64,000 nt of DNA from Melitaea cinxia (taxonomy: Eukaryota > Arthropoda > Insecta > Lepidoptera > Nymphalidae), in contig NC_059405.1 in the NCBI RefSeq assembly GCF_905220565.1, positions 13,284,081 to 13,348,080 of the forward strand. The letters run 5' to 3'. Below the pieces are notes generated by a model. The model was not told where the DNA came from. It was given only the letters and a program-made list of their open reading frames with translations, and did no database searches. Made by a program: the position numbers and the translations under genes. Numbering within the stretch: the stretch's first letter is position 1; each line of letters opens with the position of its first letter. Shown one piece after another: positions 44,979 to 55,886 of the stretch.

Positions 44979-47298
44979 AGTAATATATATAAACGCGAAA
45001 GGTCATTCATCACGAAATCTCCAAAAGTATAACACCTACGAACTTGAAATTTGGCAGGTAGGCTCCTTATAAGACGTAGGCATCCGCTAAGAACGGATTT
45101 TACGAAACTCGACCCCTAAGGGGGTGAAATGGGGGTTGCAAGTTTGTATGAACGTCCTATGATTTTGAAGTAAGAGACTTGAAATTTAAAATGTATGCTC
45201 TATAGATGATGAGAAGGTGCTCAAATAATATATCTTTAGAAATCAACTCCCTTTTGGGGTTGAATCGGGGGATGGTAGGTTGACTCACTCATCACGAAAT
45301 CTCCGATACTATAACACCTAAAAACTTGAAATTTGGCAGATAGGCTCCTTAGAGGGCGTAAACATTCGCTAAGAACGGGTTTTACGAAATTCGAACCCTA
45401 GAGGGGTAAAACGGGGGTTGGAAGTTTGTATGAAAGTCCTATGTTTTTGAAGTAAACGACTTGAAATTTAAAATGTATGCTCCATAGATGGTGAGGAGGT
45501 CTCTAAACAATGTATCTTTAGAAATCAACTCCCTTTCGGGGTTAAAACGGGGGATGGTACATTGACTCATTCATCACGAAATCTCCGAAACTATAACAGC
45601 TACAAATTTGACGTTTGATAGATATATTCCTTATAGAGCGTAAACATCCGCTAAGAACAAATTTTATGAAACTCGACCCCTAAGGGGATAAAACGGGGGT
45701 TGGAAGTTTGTACGAAAGTCCTATGTTTTTGAAGTAAGAGACTTGAAATTTAAAGTGTATGCTCTATAGATGGTGAGGAGGTGTCCAAATAATGTATATT
45801 TAGAAATCAACTCCTTTTTGGGGTTAAAACGGGGGTTCGTAGGTTGACTCACTGATCACGAAATTTCCAAAACTATAACACTTACAAACTTGAAATTTAG
45901 CAGGTAGGCTCCTTATAGATCGTAGACATCCGCTAAGAACGAATTTTATGAAACTCAACCCCTAAGGGAGTAAAACGGGGGTTGGAAGTTTGTATGAAAG
46001 TCCTATGTTTTTGAAGTAAGCTACTTGAAATTTAAAATGTATACTCTATAGATGGTGAAGAGGTATCCAAATAATGTATCTTTAGAAATAAATTCTATTT
46101 TGGGGTTAAAACAGGGGATGGTAGATTGACTCATTCATCACAAAATCTCCGAAACTATAAGAGCTACAAATTTGATATTTGACAAGTAGGTTCCTTATAA
46201 GGCGTAGACATCTACTAAGAACTGATTTTACGAAACTCGACCCTTAAAGGGGTAAAACGGGGGTTGGAAGTTTGTATGAAAGTCCTATGTTTTTGAAGTA
46301 AGAGACTTGAAATTTAAAATGTATGCTCTATAGATGATGAGAAAGTGTACAAATAATTTATCTTTAAAAATAACCTCCCTTTTAGGGTTGAAACGGGGAT
46401 GGTAGATTGACTCACTCATCACGAAATCTCCGAAACTATAACAGCTACAAATTTGACATTTGGCAGGTTGGTTTCTTATAGGGCGTAGACACCCGCTAAG
46501 AACGGATTTTACGAAACTTGACCCCTAAGGGGCTAAAACGGGGGTTGGAAATTTGTATGAAAGTTCTATGTCTTTGAAGTAAGAGACTTGAAATTTAAAA
46601 TATATGCTCTATAGATGGTGAGGAGCTGTCCAAATAATACATCGTAATCTATATATATAAAAGAGAAAGGTCACTGACTCACTCATCACGAGAACCCAAA
46701 AACAGCTGGAAGGTCCATCCATCTAGGATGGATAAAGATGAAATTTGGCAGGGAGGTAGATTATAGTTAGTAGATAATAGTAGTAGAGTAGAGAAATTTA
46801 GCGATATTCCACCACTAAGGGGGTTTAATTGGGGTTGATAGTTTGTATGAAACATATACAGCAGTTATATAAATTCGTCGATAGGTAATTTATACTGCAG
46901 CCTGAAAATAAAACTAAAAATGTGGTGTATAGAGAGGTTTTATAAAAACAAGTATTAAATTATACTAAATTGTGCCTTTTAAAAAGTTACTCAGTGTGAT
47001 AAGCATTTCAAGTGACTGAAATAAAAAAAAATGCGTTAAACATCTTAATAGTAATGTATATCTTCATAACCACGCGGATGTAGTCGCGGGCAACAGTTAG
47101 TGTATTATAAAACAAAGTCCCCAAAAGTGTATGTGATCGATTTCCTCAAAATCTACTGAACGGATTTTCATGCGGTTCAAGAGGAAGGTTTACGGAACGG
47201 CTAAGCCGATTATAATGAGAGTTTAACTGGAAGTGTGCCGGGAAAACTTTGTGACACACTGATTTCAACGCGGGCAATGCCGCGGGCACAGCTAGTTG
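44979..47298 (-). repeat. Composite repeat, copy 3, older
   Basis: It has the same layout and orientation as copy 2 and begins directly where copy 2 ends. It has about six ~282-bp units, then the module ending GCCGCGGGCACAGCTAG at 47298. It is clearly more diverged than copies 1 and 2 (many substitutions per unit and a small internal rearrangement near 46780). Confidence 0.8.
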
Positions 47299-47631
47299 TT
47301 ATTATAAACACAAGACATGAAACTACATCTATAACAGCGGCAGTGGAGCTAAGTGTAGAAGTAAAAGAAATAAGACATATGCCCAGAATTTCTTTAGAAA
47401 TATATGTTTTGACTATCGACAAAAGAAAGCTAAATGTTGAATATCGTGTTAAATTTAATTCTGAAAGTTGCCATGATTTAATTCATAAATATCCACAAAT
47501 ATACCTAAAGTGTTATAATACTAATTCAGACTTCAGTTACAGATGATGACTGTTTTGTCAAATTAAAGTGTTTATATATTTATATAACATCTCCTAAGTA
47601 AATAATGAATGGTGACTATACCGAAAATATA
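47299..47631 (+). other. Short spacer with an exon-like open frame
   Basis: An open frame through 47546 includes AAVELSVEVKEIRHMPRISL and ends CYNTNSDFSYR before a stop. Its composition is more protein-like than most AT-rich frames here. The only acceptor on offer is the CAGCTAG end of the adjoining repeat. I do not recognise it. Confidence 0.2.
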
Positions 47632-47635
47632 TATT

Positions 47636-48363
47636 TGTCAGATATTAAAAAGGAGAAGGTATACTTTTCGGCTTGAAGGTATATTTCTCTTTCTCATGAT
47701 CTCAGAGTACTCACTCAGTCTACTGTGGGCATAAGTGGGTAATGTTGACACAAGTAAACACAATTAATGATATCACCAAATTATTATAACACAGGAATCA
47801 GTTAACAGAAAGGTAACGCAGTACGGAAGGCGGGTAGTTATTAGTTAAGGGGGCGAAGACTAACTTCTTAGCATTCGATGGATTCACGGTTCACCGAGCG
47901 GGTACCGAGTCCATCGTGTGGCAGAGGGAGTAACTCAGAGCAGTGCCTAGGACTTGCGACCCAGGTGTAGGTTTAAGGAGGCCCCCTTTGCAATGCGCAT
48001 CAACGCTCACCTTCACTGCTCGAGTTATACGTCCCGCCTAGCCAAATTAATCGTAATAGGTAATAATTAATTCGATTGCACAAATTAATTATTGAATGAG
48101 TCTAGGTTAAGCTACTAGCAGGATACAACAAGTGTATCGTGCCAAGCCAGAGCCCAGACTGCCTTAGCCGAGGTGACACCGTTCGTTTTATACACGTCAG
48201 AACAATTCGAGTAATATAATAACTGAGGGTAGGTGACTATCGAACGATGTGCTAGGTGGCGCGTCGATCACCCCACTACTCTAACAGCTAATAATTGACA
48301 ACTGACATTATCTGAATACACCCAAGTCAAACACTTGACGTTCCGTATTCATACTCTGCGACA
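47636..48363 (+). repeat. 5' LTR
   Basis: 728 bp, TGTCAGATATTAAAAAGG ... CTGCGACA. It matches the 3' LTR except for about four positions seen by eye, among them GAGGGAG versus GAGAGAG and CAACGCTC versus CAACGTTC. Confidence 0.9.
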
Positions 48364-48593
48364 CGGCCATCTTGACAAGTCACACGTCCTCGTGTGATGC
48401 TGTAAAAAGGAAAAAGGTACTGCGGTATCAAAGTCTCATCTCGGCCTATCCTGATTCACACTTAATCAAGGATAAAGTGATAGTACAACCACTTATGATA
48501 ACACACCATACAACCATACGCGAAACTATCATTAAATCAAAATTAACCAATCCCGATTGGTATGAACAGGACTCCATTATTAGTTCTACATAA
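48364..48593 (+). other. Coding-like segment after the 5' LTR
   Basis: The frame is open across the LTR boundary and reads SCDAVKRKKVLRYQSL, then HLIKDKVIVQPLMI, ending WYEQDSIISST and TAA. The reverse-transcriptase frame that follows is in the same register, so one TAA is all that separates them. It may be a captured or gag-derived piece; I do not recognise it. Confidence 0.4.
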
Positions 48594-49448
48594 AGTCGCT
48601 ACAGGCTGATTTCAGTGGGACGTAAAAAAATATCTAACTTGAAGTATGCCGATGATACTACTCTTCTCACTCAAACAAAAGAGGACATGGAACACCTGCT
48701 GACACTTCTAGAGACAACAAGCCTCTCCTTTGGACTTACGATCAACAGAGATAAGACCAAAATGATGATAGTGGATCGAGCCGAACTAAACCATCCTGAC
48801 ATCTCTATGATTGGCAACTGTGAGGTTGTCCAATCTTATGTGTACCTTGGTTTCACTATTGCAAACACCGGAGGATGCGAAGACGAGATTCGAAGGAGAT
48901 GTGCTATTACAAGATCTGCCGTTGGCAAGTTAAAAAGAGTCTGGTGCAACCGTAATATCACCAGATCCACGAAAGTCCGCCTAATGAGAAGCTTAACCTT
49001 CCCGATATTCCTTTATGGCGCAGAAACGTGGACGGTTAGACTCAAAGACCGACGCAAAATCGACGCACTCGAGATATGGTGCTGGCAGCGACTGCTGCGG
49101 ATCCCTTGGACAGCGTTTAGGACCAATATTTCGATCGTACAAGAATTAAAAATCAAGCAGAGATTGTCGTCGACTGTGCAAACTCGAATCCTGAAATATT
49201 TCGGACACATTGTTCGAAACGAACAATCCATAGAGCGACTCGTTGTCCAAGGGCAGGTAGAAGGCAAGCGGTCACGCGGCCGATCACCTACGCGCTGGAC
49301 AGACCTTATCAAAGTTGCGACACAGACCTCCATAGTCCAGAGTTCTCGAGACGCCGAAAACCGCATCAAGTGGAGACGTATAGCGGGGGCTACTTTAGCC
49401 AATGAATCGTCGTCAACCATGACCACTCTGTCAAGAGTGAACGACTAA
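48594..49448 (+). mobile_element. LINE reverse-transcriptase fragment inside the LTR element
   Basis: The frame opens just before RT motif C and is intact to a stop at 49448. It has KKISNLKYADDTTLL with the catalytic YADD retained, YVYLGFTIANTGG, FPIFLYGAETWTVRL, QRLLRIPWTAFRTN, ILKYFGHIVRNEQ and GKRSRGRSPTRWTD. This is the C-terminal half of an RTE/Dong-type LINE, not an LTR polymerase. Everything N-terminal to motif C, including the endonuclease, is missing, so it cannot act alone. Confidence 0.85.
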
Positions 49449-49452
49449 GAAG

Positions 49453-50003
49453 AAAGTCGCCACTGTCACCTAAATCGAGCGACAGCAGCTCATGCCACTC
49501 AGAGAGTGACGATAACCTTAATTAAAAGAGTCGTTACTGTCACCTAAATCGAGCGACAGTAACTCATGCCACTCAGAGAGTGACGATAACCGTAAAGAGT
49601 CGTTACTGTCACCTAAATCGAGCGACAGTAACTCATGCCACTCAGAGAGTGACGATAACCGTATTTGAAAGAGTCGCTACTGTCACCTAAATCGAGCGAC
49701 AGTAGCTCATGCCACTCAGAGAGTGACGATAACCGTAAAGAGTCGTTACTGTCACCTAAATCGAGCGACAGTAACTCATGCCACTCAGAGAGTGACGATA
49801 ACCGTAATTGAAAGAGTCGCTACTGTCACCTAAATCGAGCGACAGTAGCTCATGCCACTCAGCGAGTGACGATAACCTTGCCACCTCCATCGAGTGACGA
49901 TAACCGTAATCAAGAGTCGCCACTGTCACCTAAATCGAGCGACAGCAGCTCATGCCACTCAGCGAGTGACGATAACCTTGCCACCTCCATCGAGTGACGA
50001 TAT
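49453..50003 (+). repeat. Tandem array of 69-100-bp hairpin units
   Basis: About seven units begin at GAGTCG or AAGTCG near 49455, 49528, 49597, 49671, 49740, 49814 and 49914. The spacing alternates 69 and 74 bp, then 100. Each unit has two hairpins. The first pairs GCTACTGTC with GACAGTAGC across ACCTAAATCGAGC. The second pairs CACTC with GAGTG across AGA or AGC. Units with GTTACTGTC have GACAGTAAC, so the stem is kept by paired changes. Confidence 0.85.
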
Positions 50004-50306
50004 ATAGTAAATCGAATAACGTAATCGAACACTGAACAAAAACCACTTACACACCGATAAGAATACAACAGAACGACCGAAAAGAACTAAAATATCGATG
50101 TACCCACCAATCACCACAAAATATTGTAACTAACTCGCACACTTGCTAAAAACAGATGTATTGTCAGGGGGTAGGCCTATAACTTCACATATTTTCTGAA
50201 TAATAGCTTCCATACCGGAAGCGAAGAGAGACATTTGTTCGTTAAATGTAACTAACTAAATTAATTAATTTTTTGAAAGTGGGTTTGGATCTGATCCCAC
50301 TTCTGA

Positions 50307-51035
50307 TGTCAGATATTAAGAAGGAGGAAGGTATACTTTTCGGCTTGAAGGTATATTTCTCTTTCTCATGATCTCAGAGTACTCACTCAGTCTACTGTGG
50401 GCATAAGTGGGTAATGTTGACACAAGTAAACACAATTAATGATATCACCAAATTATTATAACACAGGAATCAGTTAACAGAAAGGTAACGCAGTACGGAA
50501 GGCGGGTAGTTATTAGTTAAGGGGGCGAAGACTAACTTCTTAGCATTCGATGGATTCACGGTTCACCGAGCGGGTACCGAGTCCATCGTGTGGCAGAGAG
50601 AGTAACTCAGAGCAGTGCCTAGGACTTGCGACCCAGGTGTAGGTTTAAGGAGGCCCCCTTTGCAATGCGCATCAACGTTCACCTTCACTGCTCGAGTTAT
50701 ACGTCCCGCCTAGCCAAATTAATCGTAATAGGTAATAATTAATTCGATTGCACAAATTAATTATTGAATGAGTCTAGGTTAAGCTACTAGCAGGATACAA
50801 CAAGTGTATCGTGCCAAGCCAGAGCCCAGACTGCCTTAGCCGAGGTGACACCGTTCGTTTTATACACGTCAGAACAATTCGAGTAATATAATAACTGAGG
50901 GTAGGTGACTATCGAACGATGTGCTAGGTGGCGCGTCGATCACCCCACTACTCTAACAGCTAATAATTGACAACTGACATTATCTGAATACACCCAAGTC
51001 AAACACTTGACGTTCCGTATTCATACTCTGCGACA
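50307..51035 (+). repeat. 3' LTR
   Basis: 729 bp, TGTCAGATATTAAGAAGG ... CTGCGACA, followed by the target duplication TATT. The 24 bases before it form an imperfect hairpin (AGTGGG ... TCCCACT) where a polypurine tract would be expected. Confidence 0.9.
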
Positions 51036-51039
51036 TATT

Positions 51040-52124
51040 TATCTAAAAATAATTTGAGTATTTTTGTATCATCGTATTACATCTGATAATATATTTTTAT
51101 ATCATCAGATGCGAAGATGTTTTGATTGATGTTCGCACTTTTCTTCATAACATTTAGGTACACCACCGATGTACGCAGAAAATGATAAGGGGCCTAGCGC
51201 TGTTGTAAATGCAGAACTAAATATGTATTATATATATAATATCTAATAATTACCTAACAGTAAATCAAATAGAATTTGTCATATTAGTAATCCAAATTTA
51301 AAGTTTACGTATGAAAGTACCAGCACAAAAAAACACGTTTACTTTTCCAATATGTTAAATAAGAAAAATCAGTAATTCATCTGATAGTGAGTCCAAACCG
51401 GGGTCACTTATTTTAAATAGTAATATATATATATATATATATATATATAATAATATCATAGTAAATATAAGTGAAATATGAGCGTTTGCGCTTGTTCGTT
51501 TATAATGCCAACGCTGCCAATGTAATCTAAGTACCTACAAATAAAGTTCACGACGTTACAGATCACACACATCAGCCACTTACAGTCCACGGCTGGACAT
51601 TAGGCCTCCATAATTTCGCACCAAAAACGGCGTCAATTCATGTGTTTTGCCCATAGTTACAGATCGACTTCTATTAAATATTTTGCATCACACAAGGCTT
51701 CTACTCATGTATTAAGGCAGAAAATGTTAGACATTGAGGTTGGGTACAGCAGGGTATAAGCTACCCGGTATGATTAAAATATGGAGCAGCCTGTTTGGAG
51801 AAGTACAGCAACCTTACAGAAGAAATATAAACAAATTGTACTGTTCTAGATTAAAGTTATATTCTTGTGGAGAGTAAGGTAGGCATAGCTCCTAGGAGGG
51901 TAGGAACGACAAAGCGCTTGATATGCTTCTGGTGTTGCAGTGCAGGCTTCTACTCGTATAGGCTACGGTAATCGCTTAACATCAGGTGGGCCGTGCTCTT
52001 GTTAACCAACCTAGTTATATAAGAAAAGCAGGTGTAACTTTTTAGACACAAGCAAATCATTTTATTGATATGCTCGCATTTTTATCAAACGGAATAATAC
52101 TTTATTAGATCCTGATGACGATGA
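51040..52124. other. Repeat-rich gap
   Basis: A TA run lies at 51423-51449. A reversed SINE-like tail is at about 51570-51660. The dispersed family with ATGGAGCAGCCTG and GGTAATCGCTTAACATCAGGTG occupies about 51730-52010. No exon. Confidence 0.45.
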
Positions 52125-52469
52125 GATGACGCCGCGTTGGCGCAACGGTCACAGCCAGGGATTGTACCCGTTGCGCTGGCGGTTGCGGGTTCGATTCGCG
52201 CACATGACAAACATTTGTATTGGCCATACAGGTGTCTGCCGTGGTCTTGGTATTTGTGCAGTCCGTGTTCTTGTTCCCCACCGTGCCTCGGAGAGCACGT
52301 TAAGCCGTCGGTCCCGGTTGTTATCAGTTACACCTGATAGCGATCGTTACTCATAGTAGGGAATATATCCGCCAACCCGCATTGAAGCAGCGTGGTGGAT
52401 TAAGCTCTGATCCTTCTCCTACATAGGTAAAGAGGCCTATGGAGTAGTGGGACATTATAGGCTGAAGCG
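52125..52469 (+). mobile_element. tRNA-derived SINE, full-length
   Basis: It has A box TTGGCGCAACGGT and B box GGTTCGATTCG, then the same body and tail as the 6.5-kb copy. A few bases are lost in the tail (GGCCTATGGAGTAGTGG). It is preceded by GATGACGATGA, perhaps a target-site microsatellite. Confidence 0.85.
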
Positions 52470-55184
52470 TAGATCCTTCTTGTAGGGTGTGTTAGACCTC
52501 TAACAATAAAAAAAGACATTAAGTGGCAGCACCTACTGCCTATGATTGAAAAGTACGAATGGATGGAAATCAGCGTTATTTAAGATAAATGAAACAAAAC
52601 ATTTTTAACTACTTAAATTTATTCCTGAAACAATCATTTAAAAATCCTACGACATATAAGGTCAGCTCCAATTTTTTTGGTTCTAGTTACAACACATCAG
52701 AAGATATAAATAAAATTTACATTAGTTTTTAACAATAAAATATTTCTCGCATTACTAACACGAAAATTTATATAATTTTACTAATCAATATATAGATACA
52801 TAAATAATTTGTTTATTAATAATAATAGGAAATATTAGTTTTGTTTTTAAAACGTTATAGTGAACAGAATTTATATGCATACATTGATCATAAACCTGAA
52901 GTTTAACTTACTGAAATACATACTTCTCATATATTCAAATAAGGCATAAAGCATACGCCTAGCTTTCGAACAGTTTTGTAAGTTGTGTCACGTTCTATTA
53001 TGTGTCTTTTGTTAAATGAATTCATACATTATTACACATTGTTTTTAACTTATAATAATATGATTACAAAATTTACAAAAGTTTGTAATAAAAAATGAAA
53101 TTGGCTATTTAAATAGAGATGAATTTTATACCAGGAACGCTGAGTATTACTTGGGTAGTTATATAAAATTAATAATCCCTAAATACCACTGACCGTTATA
53201 GGAGAGTCATACAAGAATATAATTAAGTTGTTATATATCTAATTACTACTATTACATTATCACTTATATGGAAATATACAATCATAAATAAATTTACATA
53301 ATCGTTCCTGAAGACAGTTATAAACTAAATAAGTAATTTTAGATAAACCCATATTTTTAAAAAGTATACGCGTAAAAATGACAGTCGTTTAAAATGTATG
53401 ATAAATTAATATGAAAACAATTTGAGATTTTAGAATATCACACGTAATTTACTTATTTTCATAATATATTATATCAAGTAGCCTTTCTCCTAATAATATA
53501 AGGTAGACACTATTTACCTATTAGCAAAGGAATTTCTGACGAAGGCATGTTGCAAGTGTGTCGTGAACGAAGCTTCGAATATATTTCCTTCCGATATTTT
53601 GCATCCGAAATGTTTATTTAGTAATATTGTTAAGACTATGAAGACATATCACCTATGAGAATCTGTAATTGTTTATCTATGTCTAAAATATTTTTCATTT
53701 ATATTATTAAGGTTTTTACTAATATTGCTTTTCAATAAGCAAATATTTCGATCAACGAAAAATAAATTATTGGTAGAACTTGGATGTTATAAATTTGCTT
53801 CCACAATAGTATAGAAATAGTTCAAAAATATATATTTGAAGCGTATTTTCCTTTGTATTAAATTCTTTTGTTAAAAATATAACCCTGAACATTACAAACA
53901 AAGGATTGCAATGTTCCAACTACTTCAAATAAACGTAATTATTTGGCCTCTATCACATTTTAAATCAATATTTTGACACAATCCATAAAAGCTTGTTTGC
54001 TTTATATTAAGAGATAGAAAAAAAATCTTTAATGTTTTGCTAAACTGCAAGCCTAAATTATTTTGTATTCTAATGATATGGCTACGATTGTAAATTCGAA
54101 GTTGGCTTCGCGCCTATGCAAGTAATGGATAAAAAAGGTATTTAAAAAGTTACGGAAAGACGCTACGAAGTTGTTATACGAATTTTATCTAAAGATGAAA
54201 GTTTGCGGGGTGAGATCGACATACAAAACTTTTTTCGCCCGTTTCAACTTAAAACTTGACAAGTCTTAATAGGATTCTTATCTCTCTTACAGAAGTTTAA
54301 CATTACGGTCTACGGGGCAGTATCAACTGCATTTGATTACTATCATTAGTTAGGTACTCTTTTTCGCGCTTTTTATAAAAATTTCAAAATCAATTCTCTT
54401 AATTAAACGAAAATTCCTTATACTATAAAGTTTTATAAACGACTACAGTGTAGAAAAGTGGATTGATCACAACGCATCGGTCAGTACTTAGGTATATAGG
54501 GTTTGTTGGTTAGCATACAATTAACTTTTGTAAAAGAATATTTTTTTACAAAATTAAGGTATAGAAAAAAATATTTCGAGAATTTATATTTTACAGAAGT
54601 TTCATACAAATTTAAAATTTTATTCGAAAACATTACACAATTCCAAAATATATAATAAGATTAAATTATTTAAAAAATAGAGGATACATCAGAAATAGGT
54701 CTATTACAGTAAACAAGTTTAGTTCTAAAAGGTAGATAACTTCTACATTTAATATTTATACATTTATTCTTTTACATTTAGCTACTTATTTAATCCATAA
54801 ATACAGTTAAGTTCGCTTTATCTACATATCTATTATCTATGTAAACATGTTTTTAATTTAAGTTTTCAAATATTTATAGTACCTCTAGAACGATATACTT
54901 AAATATAATAATTGTCTGTATTTTATTTAATGACTAATGTGTCAATGTATCGTAAAACAATGTTAAACTATTATAGTAATCAGTATTAAATTAAGACGTT
55001 TATAATGTAAGGATGACATTATCATAGTGTAAGTTAAAGTAAGAGTATTCAGTATGGTTATATTTATATGGTCAGTAATTACCTGTGAATAATTTAAACG
55101 TCTCTATAAAACCTGTGGCCGAGCCACGGAAGCATCGTGCCCCAAACAATGTAAGGAGATTCAATATCACAATTGTGAGAGATG
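52470..55184. other. AT-rich stretch, probably 3' UTR of the KCTD gene in part
   Basis: 2.7 kb with no splice-bounded exon and no recognised repeat. The portion nearest 55185 lies just after the stop of the minus-strand KCTD gene. Long 3' UTRs are usual for neuronal genes, which is inference here. Confidence 0.4.
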
Positions 55185-55886
55185 TTACTCGCGAACGAAC
55201 ACAAATTCGTTGTAGTGGTTCCAACGGTTCTCCTCGGAATCAACTCCTGGTTTCAGCTCCGCTGCGCCGCCGGCCGTACCGCTCCCGCAGCTGGCCGTTA
55301 GCTTGAACCCTTGCTCTTGCAACATGTCGAAAGCTTGCTCGATAAAGGAATGTTTAAGGAAGAATCGCGAAGTGTATCTATCCGCAAGCCCGTGGTCTGG
55401 ATCCCGGGATTCGTTCAGCGTCTCTCCGAAAACGTCTCGGCATAGTGTTACTTTACCACAGACCAGAATACGCGAAAGCTTGCGGAACTTAACATCGGCG
55501 AGACCGTCTCGACCAAAAGCGAAGCTGCCTCGGTACCCGACGGTGATGCATCCCCGTTCCCGGTTCGGCGGTCGCGGATCAGCGTCTCGAACTGCATGCT
55601 CCAAGCCCGCTAATCTGTAGTGCTTGGCTTCGCGCGCCAGACGCTTGTGTTCGCGAAAGCATTCGGGCAAGACTAGGCCGCCGTCTCGGAGGTAGTCGAG
55701 AACGTAGCGAAAAAGAACACCGTCACGGTCGAAGAAAATACGACCACGCGCGTCACGCGGATGATCCGGATCGTTCAACGCGGCGGCTGGTAGCGAGTCC
55801 GGCTCGCGCAACAGCGTGTCGCGTGTAGTGGCATAGTGCACGCCGCCTACGTTTAGCTCGAGGACTTCAGGCGGAGCGTCCGCCAT
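55185..55886 (-). CDS. Ktl: KCTD8/12/16-type BTB protein, GABA-B receptor auxiliary-like
   Basis: An intronless gene of 233 residues. The start at 55886 was chosen over the ATG at 56012 because it has an ideal context (GCCATGG) and the BTB domain begins right after it. Residues 8-97 are a T1-type BTB fold (LELNVGG, then GRIFFDRDGVLFRYVLDYLRD). Residues 113-233 are the H1 domain typical of KCTD8, 12 and 16: CITVGYRGSF, VFGETLNESRDPD, YTSRFFLKHSFIEQAFDML and a C-terminal NEFVFVRE. In mammals BTB oligomers bind the GABA-B receptor tail and H1 speeds desensitisation. The fly relative is Ktl (KCTD12-like). An Ala-rich insert stands where other members have a leucine-phenylalanine stretch (SLPAAALNDPD). 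The coding exon is GC-rich against an AT-rich background. Confidence 0.9.
   Translation of the reverse strand: MADAPPEVLELNVGGVHYATTRDTLLREPDSLPAAALNDPDHPRDARGRIFFDRDGVLFRYVLDYLRDGGLVLPECFREHKRLAREAKHYRLAGLEHAVRDADPRPPNRERGCITVGYRGSFAFGRDGLADVKFRKLSRILVCGKVTLCRDVFGETLNESRDPDHGLADRYTSRFFLKHSFIEQAFDMLQEQGFKLTASCGSGTAGGAAELKPGVDSEENRWNHYNEFVFVRE

Larger units (their letters stand above)
47636..51035 (+). mobile_element. LTR element with no gag-pol, carrying LINE and array sequence
   Basis: Two direct repeats of about 728 bp bound it (47636-48363 and 50307-51035). They begin TGTCAG and end GACA, so TG...CA with inverted TGTC/GACA tips. The 4-bp duplication TATT stands at 47632-47635 and 51036-51039. 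I count only four or so differences between the LTRs, so insertion was recent. The 1.94-kb interior has no gag, protease, integrase or LTR-type polymerase. It has a coding-like stretch right after the left LTR, a LINE reverse-transcriptase fragment, and a tandem array. I see no clear primer-binding site or polypurine tract. It must have moved using another element's enzymes. Confidence 0.85.

Noticed and set aside
49453..50003. CRISPR-like array
   Set aside because: Regular repeats, but the intervening sequence is not unique spacer DNA, the host is a eukaryote, and the whole unit is repeated.
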